Assembly: GCA_028564705.1 (NCBI GenBank)
Contig: JAPXFQ010002620.1
Coordinates: 930,001 to 994,000 of the forward strand
Direction: 5' to 3'
Length of the DNA: 64,000 bases
Source: Apricaphanius iberus
Taxonomy: Eukaryota; Chordata; Actinopteri; Cyprinodontiformes; Aphaniidae
The notes under the pieces are model-generated. The model was not told where the DNA came from. It saw only the letters and a program-made list of their open reading frames with translations, and made no database searches. This document shows positions 48,151 through 59,100 of this stretch, piece after piece; the stretch's first letter is position 1; each line of letters begins with the position of its first letter. Both the position numbers and the translations under genes were made by a program.

Positions 48151-48980
48151 AGATAAGGAAGAATCTTGCTGTCCTTTTTAATAAAAAAAAATACTTTTCT
48201 AAGTTACGAGGGGGAAAAAACAGCCCAGCATTCAGTCGCTTGAGTGACATAGAACATTAAAATCTTTATTTTTGCACATTAAAATACTCTAAAATTAGAT
48301 GCATCCTCAAATGTTATAAACATTCAGTTTTCTAATGAAAATACATCAACCTACAAATGCATATTATCTTCCAAGTGTATCTAAAAAAGGAGTTATTAAT
48401 ACAATTTACAGTATAAATAACATAAATATCATATATTATACACAATCAAAGACAATTGCAATGTAGTGGAATTGAGTCTTCCTAGGTACAACTGAATTGT
48501 ATTTTGTTCCAAAAGTAATTTGGACTAAAAAGTCAGTTCCCCTAATTTCTAAAATTTCTTTTGGACACAGATCATCTGGTCCCTTGCAAAACTTTCTGGC
48601 TATTATCAACAACATAGACTTATTTCCTTCCAACTGCGAGTGTGCTGCTCTAAAACATCCCAGTATTGAAAAAAATACAAAGTATAAAATACAAGAGGCC
48701 TGACTTAAGAGAAGCAACAATTGCTGCCCATTAATCTACTAGAAATATTCTTTTAATTATTACTCTTTGACGAAAAACACACGCTGTTCATGGCTTCACC
48801 AAAAGGTATGAAAGTGTTGCAATAAAGGAACAGCAGTTTTCCATTTGGTAAAATACATGGCTAAAACTATTAAGCACCAAGTTAGAACCCAAGAGTCCAA
48901 GAGTCAGTAGCCTATGTTGTTCTAAAAAGCCTACGAGGACCATCTGGGTCTGACCTTTATTGATTGTCAGATGCTGGTAA
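48151..48980. other. AT-rich intergenic sequence
   Basis: No gene or known repeat recognised. Confidence 0.35.
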
Positions 48981-48999
48981 CATTCTGTCCTCCACCCCT

Positions 49000-49455
49000 G
49001 AGGACACTGCTCTTACAGAGAAAACACATGCATTTCACATGGGCATAATCACATGTGAAAACTCTTTGAACCATGTGAAATTCAAATGTGAATACATGTT
49101 CAAAACCATGTGAGATGTGTGAAAAACATGCGACCACCTGTGTTTTGCATACATTTCCTGTGTGAGTTTGGAAAATGTTTCTGGTAATAAACTGTGAAAC
49201 ACATGGACATTCACACAGGAAGCCCATTAGATAACATGTAAACCACACGTGGAACATGCCATTTTCCATATAAAGCCAGCATGTGAAAAATGTGTGAAGC
49301 CCATGTGATGACTTGTAAAAACTTGTAAAAGCATACATGTGAAGTCCTTGTGTGCTGCACATGTGATTTACATGTTACCACTTGGGATACGATGTGATCC
49401 CATGTGAAGGACATATTGAACCCATGTGACCTTTCCAGAAGCACGTTTACAACCT
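49000..49455. repeat. Array of CATGTG/CACATG motifs
   Basis: About fourteen CATGTG or CACATG hexamers in about 430 bases, often as CATGTGAA and twice as the palindrome CACATGTG. Two tandem units CTTGTAAAAA occur near 49313-49330. No ORF. It resembles the subterminal repeats of a DNA transposon, but clear termini are not seen. Confidence 0.6.
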
Positions 49456-49459
49456 CTCT

Positions 49460-50693
49460 TTGTTTTCTAGACACCCCGGCTCTTTACAAATTAATCATCT
49501 TCATACTGATTGTTAGTTTCCACGTGTAGCAAAGAAATACATCATTTGTATCATTGTTACCTTAGGGAACTGGCTTTTTTTAGAGAAAATTTTGATGTTA
49601 CCCATTCATTTGCTAGCATTACGGACAAATTCATATTCAATTAAATCCTATGATATGAAACATTCAGCAAGCAAATAAACCCTTAAAATGTCCAGGTGTG
49701 AAATATTGAATCAATCCCAATTAGTATTATATTATTATATAATAAAATATATTATTATGGTCTGTAACATGTAGACATTGAGTTCTACTTCAGAGGATGT
49801 GAATATCAGTGCTATGTAGGAAGCAGCACCACATATGGTTAACATTTTTCTGATCAAGGATCCAAAGCCTAATATTCTTCTTTGTCCCATCACTTTCTGG
49901 ATAATGTCCCAATCCATCATACAAATAGAATTTCTCCTGACTGAACATGGTGTTACAGATATCAGAGGAGTTATAGTACACAGTTTCTAAAAGGAGATTG
50001 AACAAATCTTACCCAGATTTTTACTAAGAAGGTTTCCTATATCTGTTTGCTCCCTGTTGTGTTATTACTAAAGCTGGCAAAAACAGATGGAAGTCTTTGT
50101 TATTGGAGCTTTAGTTGGGCCATCTTTAAACATACTAATAAGTTTTGTCTAAATAACTATTTCTTATGCGGCTTGATTTAGGATAGGAGCTGTATCTTCC
50201 CAGAAGCTTCCAGTAGGAAAGTAGGATGGAGAGATGGTATATAGGGCCTCAGTGAGATGGCGGGGATAGTCAGGCGTGTTTTCACCATCGGAACATCAGG
50301 GTAATTTGACGGGAGCTTTTTCTGATGGAGTAATCTCTTTGCTCACTTCTCTCAGCTGTTGTGTCTCTGCACACAATCGGCCCTCCCAGCTACAGACACC
50401 TGCAAACCACACTGTCTCAGCAGCAAGTAGTGTCACTGATCAGTGTAAAAAGCCCACAGAGCAGTAGAGATAACAACTGGATTGGCATGGAAGCAACAGG
50501 GTTCGTTGCTGCATTTCTGCTTGATCTGAGCTAATTGGGCCCCATACCCCCTTTCAGATACACCGTTGGTTCCTGAAATGGCCTCAAAAACAGCCCTGTT
50601 GGCCCGATGAAACTCACCTAAACCTTAACTTTAAGCAGGTAGAACATTCTAATTTTGAAAAATTGTCTTTAAGAATTCAGCTAGTCTTTTGGC
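49460..50693. other. Sequence downstream of the map4k2 stop (3'UTR and intergenic)
   Basis: No other gene seen. The part next to 50694 is presumably map4k2 3'UTR; no AATAAA stands out nearby, so the end is unknown. Confidence 0.35.
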
Positions 50694-53149
50694 TCAATAG
50701 CTGCTCTCATGCCCAGTCAGGATGTACAGGTTGCTCAGTGCTGATGGGTCATCCGTTGGCGTACTCTGAAGGATGATGTCTCTGTTCAGTAAGGAAACAA
50801 ATGTAGAAAAGTCAATTAGCTTTTTCTTATTCTTCCTAGACAACTGAAATTAAAGTTTTAGTTTCATTGCCGAACGTTTAACTCTAAAATACTAAGTAGA
50901 GTAATCTTGATTTTATTTGTTCATATTAGAATTACACAATATATCAAATTGCAATCATCATATCGATATCTTGTCTAGATCCAATGGATACTGAAAAAAT
51001 ACACGATTATCGGAGGGACTGGCCTTAACTGCCACTACTCTCTGTGCTAAAGTTCACAGAGTAAGGTGGGGATATTGTGTAATGATATTGAATGGAAGGG
51101 TAAAGAACAAGGGGGTAATCGTTATTGATATCATCACAACCACCACCAATTTATGCAATGGTATCCCAGTTAGATATTTTTCTGAAGACAACCATGCAGC
51201 CCTTACTACCAATATAGCAGCTTTTGTTAAGAGAATATAACAATAATAAAGACATAGAAAATAATGCATCAGATGCCTGTAAGTGACTATAATTTTAACC
51301 TAATATAAATGCTATGCTTAGGCTTTAAAGGCTTTTGAGAAACAACAGCAAGCAGAGAATCTTCAGCTAGAGCAAAAATTATCTCTAAAATGTTCCAATA
51401 ATCTGATTCAGACATTTAGTATGAAGGCAGATCTTCTGAGAGACTCAAGGTAGAGAGAAACTACTCTGCCTTCACCCAAACAATGGCCTTATTATAATTT
51501 GACTCCCTGGCAACCTTGAATTGGTCTGCGATCTCAAATCCCCAGTGAGAAGAATGCTGACAGAAGCTCCTCTACCCTCCTTCTTCCGTACTACTGGAGC
51601 CCAAGTGCTCCCATTACCAGCCCAAAAGAGGTCACAAGGAACATCTTACGCAATAGACTATGGACTGTCTGTATGGACTGCGAGGTGAGACCAAAAGGCT
51701 TTCCCACACTGACACATGCACGCATCCATGCATGCCTGCAAGATTCAACACATGCACACACCTCTCATATATCACAGTCCTGGTTGCATCCTCTGATCTC
51801 CTACACTCTCCAGTGACCGGATGGTGAGCCGCGCTGTTATAGCTGCGTTCCCGCAACGTTACTGGAGATTGTTCCTTATTTCACGACTCTATGAAATACG
51901 TGCTTAAATGTAAATATTTATTTTTTTTATCTTTCTGTGGTGTACCTAGTTCAAACCCCAGTTTGTAATGGGAGCAATACAAACCGTATCTCATCTGCAA
52001 AGGGAACGCCACTCGATGGCTGTATTCCCCTTAGTAGACCATATCTGTATGTGCTGTTGTGTTTGTTATAGGATCTTGGACAGGTTGTACTGTAAACTTA
52101 ATTTCTTTGTACCCCCTTTCATTAACCCTTTATTCGATTACAAATAAAGTTGAATCTGATACTGCATAAGAAACACTGAAAGGTATTTAAACACTTACCT
52201 GGTTCATGGAAAAAAGTTGCTTTCCAGATATGGAAACTTAACAAATTACTCAACACCATCAAGGAATTACTCAATAATAATGATAATTACTCAGAACACT
52301 GAATGCCTGTTAGCTTCAGTATTGGTTTGTTAACTTACCTGTTAGTTCCCAAAACTCTGAAAACCCGACTCTCATCAGTGATTTCCTGTGTTATCTGCCA
52401 TTTAAAATGACATAACTCAGGTAAGGAAGAGAATATGACTTCCACCACATATTAAGGCACAAACCCAGCATGAAAAACTGATAATGTGTAGGTAATCACC
52501 TCATCTGAATGCAGACTCCTTCCTTTAAGGCCATGTTTCCAGAAAGCCAGGACACTATCCTGTAAACAGACTACCATGCAACATTACTCAGCAGTCACCA
52601 ATGAAAAGTCAAGCTCACAGAATATCTTTCAGAATATTGCCCTTACCTAGTGTTTCAATTGGGAAGCCAAAAACTATCTCCGCTGCTAGTTCCTTAGATG
52701 GAAGCCCATTCAGGTCAGCTATTTTAACCATTTCTGCACAGTAAGCATAAGGATAGAAGCACACGTCATCAGAACATGTTTGTACTGATTAGTAGTTTTT
52801 ATAGCACTAAAGTGACTTACTTTCAACTGCAATCAGAACTGTATCTCGGTCCAGCTGGGTTACCTGTACAGCTCTGAGGGCACCACTATCTGCAGAAAGG
52901 CAAAATGACTTTAGGCTTTCAGTATACATGCTCATGCATGGACAGGAAAAAATCACAGTGGTTGATCCTACCTGGCACTGATGTAGGAGGAGCATTTAGC
53001 TCTATTATATCAAACTTGAGCTGCTTGCTGTTTGGAGTGTCCCCATTGCTACACTCTCTCACCCCCACACACAGCTGGGGAAACTCATCTGTTGCCAGCA
53101 CAAGAAGCTCAAAGATTGGCAGAGAGTCTGGCAGTCGCACTGATATGTG
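50694..53149 (-). CDS. map4k2: map4k2 C-terminal CNH exons and stop
   Basis: Six exons. Exon 53149-52972 encodes [20 protein letters not shown] and [11 protein letters not shown], a variable CNH blade. Later exons give [51 protein letters not shown] and [18 protein letters not shown]. The last coding exon 50781-50694 reads [20 protein letters not shown] and ends GHESSY-TGA, the usual MAP4K C-terminus. Confidence 0.92.
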
Positions 53150-56100
53150 CTGGAAGAGAAGAAGAAGAACGAAAATAGCAAAAATAGAATTGGTGAGGCT
53201 ACATGATCTGAAATTATGATACAAGTTGGATTAAAGTTAGACTCTTGGAAATTAGATTTTATATTGAGACAACCATTTGATATTTTTTCTGAAAATGTAA
53301 TTCTAAAGTTTACAATGGTTGCCTGGATATAAAGAAAACCTAAAACCTTTAAAGTACTTTTATTGCCACAGTGTGACTTTTTGTCCTGTCTTTGTCCTTC
53401 CCTGTGGTTTTAAGTGTCAACAGCCTTTCTTTGTCTCCCTGACTGTCTCACCAATTACCCTCCCAATGTACAGTATATGTGCTCCCTGGTGTTTTTGTGC
53501 CCTCGTCAGATTGTCATCATGTCCCATCAGATGAGCTCCAAACAGTACTCTCTGTCTGGGTCCTTTTCTCATCATATGGCATATATAATGCAGTATGCGA
53601 TTTGTGAAAAAAGCAGAGGGGAGGATTTTTTTATTTTTATTCAAGAAAATAAAGACAGGTTTGTGTATGCTGGCTGCAGGGCATCTTGCACATATATTTA
53701 CAGAAAAACCTGATTTTTTATTGTTTTTTTTATTGTTTTTATTGTTTTATTGTATTTTATTTTTTTATTGTTGACATAAAAAATTAAGATGAGATCAAAT
53801 ATATTAAACATGATTAAAATTACAGATAGGAATTCACTTGATTTATCCAGTCATAGCAGGTGAGATTATTTTTCCCCATGGCAGCATCAGCAGCACCTTG
53901 TCTGCCCTCTGAGACCCACAACTCTGCATATTTTTCAGGGGGGAAAAAAGTCCACATCTGTCCCAGAGGAGCCCAGCCGGGATCATGTGCAAAAATACTT
54001 ACTAATATTAATAATACAGGTGTAGCTGCAGGAAAAGTATAGACATTTGATTTATTGTAGCCGGGGACATGTCCCTGGTAAGATTTATAAATTACAGTTT
54101 TGTCCACACCACTTAAAAAAACCTGATGTTTTTTGTTTTTGTTTTTAAACTGACAAACAGCAAAATTTTAATATAATCAGTTAACTGACTGGTATTCCAC
54201 TATCTTATATAGTTTTTCTAAGTGTGAATCGTGTAACCTTCTTTGTGTAGATTGATGTTAAATTGAATAAAGACTTGGATTAAAAACTGGGTACAGTTTA
54301 CACATGTAACTGATTAAATCCTATCTCTTTAATGCAACGTGTTCTAATTATTTATCATTAGAACAGGAACTTCTTTGTGTCAATAGGCAATTTTTCATCA
54401 TAAAAATCACATGTGGGGTGCCCCAGGTCTCCATCCTGGGACCCCTCCAATTTAACATCTATATACTCCCACTAGTTTAGATTATAACAAGCAATAAGAT
54501 TGCACCATAACAGTCAGTTTTACATTACAATGTCTCTAAAGCTACTTTCAAACAGGCCATGAAAAAGTATAATTTTCTGCACTTCGTCTGTTTGACATTT
54601 TAATCTGAAAGTACCCTGCCAAACTTTGTCCGGATAACCTTTACCAGTTTTTTTGAGGCTGAAAAACAAGAACAAGAGCGGAGTTTTAGCAGCAGGGTGT
54701 TTACGTTCAGATTATCAGGTAATGTCCGGTAAAAGGTGGAGGGGGCAGGGAAAGCTGTGAGCACATACGCTGATGACATTTATACGCATAGTGATCCCTC
54801 TTTTATTGCAGGAATTAAGTTCTAAAAATAACCTGCGACAGTTAAAGTCCGTGAAGTAGTCATCTTTATTTTTTTTTACAATTATATATGTTTTAAGGCT
54901 GTAAAACCCCTCACCACACACTCTAAACACTTCTTTTAGAGATACATTAACATTTACTCACATTCTTCACCAGTTAATATACTCTCAAAGTTCAAACCTT
55001 CCTAGATTTTAAAGCATAAAGTTATTAATAGGACGCAGTTTCTTTGTCCGCACACCACTTAGGTGCGTCTTTTTCCACTGACGGTATCAGTGCACGTGTC
55101 TTTGTGTCCTGAGTGAGGAACAAAGTTATGGGTAGTTGTGCAGTTTCTTTTTTCTGGACAAGAAGGTTCTTATGACCTGACATGATAACTTTGGCGGTGC
55201 AGGAGACACGACACGGAGATTGAAATTTGCCTCCAATCAATCAAAACGCAGAACACACTACACGTTGGTACACTGTAAAGAAAGCATTTAAATTTGTATC
55301 AAAAAATAAATGGAACAGCAAGGCAGCGAAGGGTGAACCACGTTATCGCGACAGACAGCTGTAAAGCAAAGGCTGTTTCACACTCCTTTCATTTTGCTTC
55401 TATTCGCCTATTCGTCTGTTAACCTTGTGTGCGCAGATTTGCATATAAAAGACGAGAGCTGTGAGGAGTTCTGCTGTTTCGTCAGCCCTCTTGCAAAAAT
55501 TACTTTGTTTGGGGAAATGACATGTACGCCCGCCCCAGTGTTTAAGTCGTGCCACCCTCCCACCCATAGGATCCTCCAGTACATTTCCTGCAGTCTGAAA
55601 GCAGCCATAAGTCAATGTTCCGTTAAAAAGTGGTGTATTTGAAAAGACAACTATGGATAAAGACCGGATGGAATTGTCTGCAAATTTTTCGGAACATCTA
55701 TCGGAAAACAGCTTAAGTGACTTTGAACCCATCCAAACCCTAAGTAAATACTTTAAGCAAATCAATGGATGTATGTGACAAAATTTTCTCCATCTGAATA
55801 TAAACAAAACTGAAGTAATGATTTTGGGACCTAAAATGGAAGAATCAGGAGTCAGCAAACAGCTTCAGTTAATAAAACTACAAACTAATGATCAGGCCTG
55901 AAATCTAGGTGGAATAATTGTTCAGACCTCAACCTCCAGGGTCACATAAACGGAATAACAAGATCCAATTTGGAATAGAATAGAATAGAATAACCTTTAT
56001 TTGTCATTGCACAACGCAAGTTCAATGAAACTGGATTGCCTCTCTGACTGGTGCAATAAAAACACTTAAATAAGATTAAATAAACACATCAAAAATACAA

Positions 56101-59100
56101 GTATAAATTCTAAAAGACAGTAAGCAAACATTAATTTGAGGACCACAAGCTGTTTTTAAGTCTGATGGTCCTGCTTTTAAGCACCTTCTTCCCAAGGACA
56201 AGAGGTGAAGCAGGTGTTGCCCTGGATGTGAGGATTTGATGTTGCAGTGCTTAGAGAACAAAATATCTACACTAACCTTTAGATGCATAAACTTCTGGAG
56301 AGGCTCATACCACAAAAGCAGCACCAGGCCGGATGGAACCGCCCCACACAGAAAGGTACTGTCTGTGTAGGGGTTCCTTGCTGAAATAAGGAAAATAAGA
56401 AAGCTATTGTTGGTATCAGTGCATGGAAAAGAAACTATTGAGTTGTTTTTACACACAGGCACCGGAAATATTCAGGAGAATGTGTGGAGAATTTGCTTCA
56501 TACTGCTGACACTTGCCAACAGCAAAACTCAGCTGCTGATTTTCCACATTTTTTATGAGGGGGAGACAAATATTGCCCAAAATGGACCAATGCTGTGGAT
56601 ATGTGCGTTTTCTCACTGCATCCCTCTTGAAAATGTGTGAGAACTGCTTTGGAGCCCATTTTGAACTACTTACCCACACTACATCTCCTACACCCTTTAG
56701 TGTCTGGGATTTTCACAGATATGGCAAACTTTCTGTAAACAGGAGGAAGTAAAACTCAGCATAGAAGTAAATAAACTGTTACTGGTGTAATTACACCCTA
56801 CTTTCAGTAATAGGTTACAGAAAGGGTATTTGTAAGCTTATAAATGTATTCTGCTGCACAGCCTAAGTTCTTTCTTGTTTCAGTCCTAACCTCTTCTGGG
56901 TACTACAAACCTGGGAATGATCCTCTCAGTGAAGCGGTTAGTGCCGAGAGACAAACTGCCGTGCTTTCTTTGCAGATGTCCTTTCTGTTCAAACAGAGCT
57001 GTCAGGCTATGGGAATAAAGCTGCGACGACTTCCCTGCACATAGGAGACGGTCGTAAAAACACGCACATTCTCGAAAGGACAACAGGTCTGATAAAAGCA
57101 ACAAACTGAGGAGCATGTTTACCTGAAACAGACATCAGCACATTGTTCATTACATAGAGCCATGTGCATCGCTGGGGGAGCAGCTGTGAAAAGATCAACA
57201 ACATAATGAGTTTAGCTTTAGTAAAAAGCTTTCATATTATACTTTTTTAGTACGGGGTGGGAAACAGTGTAACATGACAAGAGTTAATGAGTTCTCTCAC
57301 CTTTTCTAGTGTATCTTCATGAAGTTCATTTAGGTTCAATGTGTAAATCCCTTCTTCCGCAGCAAGGATTAGATATTGATCTAAGAAAGAGCAGCATTAG
57401 TTAAAGTGAGAAACGTAACCGTTACTTCTAGCTGTGCGGTCATAGGAATAAAGAAAGGCCCATGAGTGGCTCCACAGATAAGAGAAAAAAACTAAATATA
57501 CACATTCTACTTCCATAGGGTTTGAAACAGGAACGTCCCAGTGGGGCAGGTGTTTCGGCACTCTGCTGCCCTGGAAGATTCAGATATGTGGTAACACCAT
57601 GTCAAGACGGAAAGACATCGGCCATGATGTTGGGAAACCTTATGTTTCTGTCCATCAATCAGTGAAGGATTATATGATGCCACCTCCAGTTGAACATTAA
57701 GTATACTACTGGACATATAAAAAGTAGTGAAAGTGTCTGAATAACCACTGAGGGACCCAGTGCTGTACACTCATGTTATTGTATTGTTTGAACACATGAA
57801 ATGGCTCCTTGTTGTCATGTGTTGTAGCTCACATAATCACAATTAGAAAATCCCACTGAGGTAAATCAATGCAGCAAAAGGCCAGATGGTCAATATGGCG
57901 GAAACCCAGTGGGGGAACATTAAGACAGCTGGATATAAACAACTTAAAGAGCAGCTCTACTGTGAGCTGTTGTATGGTGGTCTGTACCTCGTCGTCATGA
58001 CTGCACTCACAGAAACATTTTTAAATCTTCTATTATGTAAATAACCTTGACATGTTTCAGGATGACTAGCAAAGATACTTCTTGCTCTGCAGTGATCAGG
58101 AGGAGAAATCCCAGTAATTTCAAAACATATTTTGATATGACAGGCTATAAGTTTGACCTATGTGCCTGGTAAGGAGCCTTGAGATTATATATTTCTACTA
58201 AAATTGGCACTTGACTAAACTGAATTACAGTGGGGCAAAAAATATTCACCATCCACTGATTGTGCCGGTTGTTCCACTTGAAAAGATGAAAAAGGTCTGT
58301 TATTTTCATCATATTTATACCTCAGCTATTGCACTGAGGTCTGGAGAGCGACTAGGCCACTCCAGAACCTTAAAATCCTTTTGACACAGCCAGTCTTTAT
58401 TTTCCCTGATGTGTTTGGGATCATTTTCATGCTGGATCTAGACATGTTTCATCTTCAATGATCTCACTGATGGAAGGAGGTTGTTGCCCTAAATCTCACA
58501 ATACATGGTCCCTTGATGCTCTAACGTTTTACGAATCATCGCCCCTTCCTCTTTGCAGAAAAGCAACACCAAAGCATGAAGCTTCCACCCCCACGCTTCA
58601 TAGTGATTATGGTGTTCTTAGGCTGCAACCCAGCATTCTTTCCCCTCCAAATACAGCGAGTGGCTTTTATACCAAACAGTTGTATTTTGGTCTCATCGGA
58701 TAACATGACATTCTCCCAATCCTCCTCTGGATCATCCAGATGGTCTCCGGCACACGTTAGACATGCCTGAATACGTGCTGTCTAAACCTCGAGTGCTGCA
58801 GGATTTTACTCCATGAAAATGTGCCGTGTTAATAATAGTAACCTTTGTTACTGCGGTCCCAGCTCTCTTCAGGTCATTGACCAGTTCCCCCTCTGTAGCT
58901 TGCAGCCTTTTCCTCATGAGGTGAGATTCAACATGGAGTCCCAGTTTGAGGGAAATTGTCTTGAATTAAATCTATTTTCTCCAACAGTTGATCTCCTCTC
59001 ACAAAGCTGCTTGCCTGTTGCAGATTGGCTCATCTCAGTCTTGTCCCTGTGTCCATGGACAGCTCCCTGTTTTTGGCCACGATGGAGGTTGGAGTCTGAC

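Larger units (their letters stand above)
53150..56276 (-). other. map4k2 intron with transposon debris
   Basis: Donor AAAG|GTTAGT at 56276 and acceptor tctcttccag at 53150. Contains a TTTTTATTG-type low-complexity run (53708-53770), L2 pieces at 54380-54540 and 55715-55965, and a LINE tail at 55975-56260. Confidence 0.8.

Noticed and set aside
55400..55858. A 152-codon minus-strand ORF in the map4k2 intron
   Set aside because: It crosses the junction between an unknown insertion and an L2 fragment and shows no domain, so it is not a gene.
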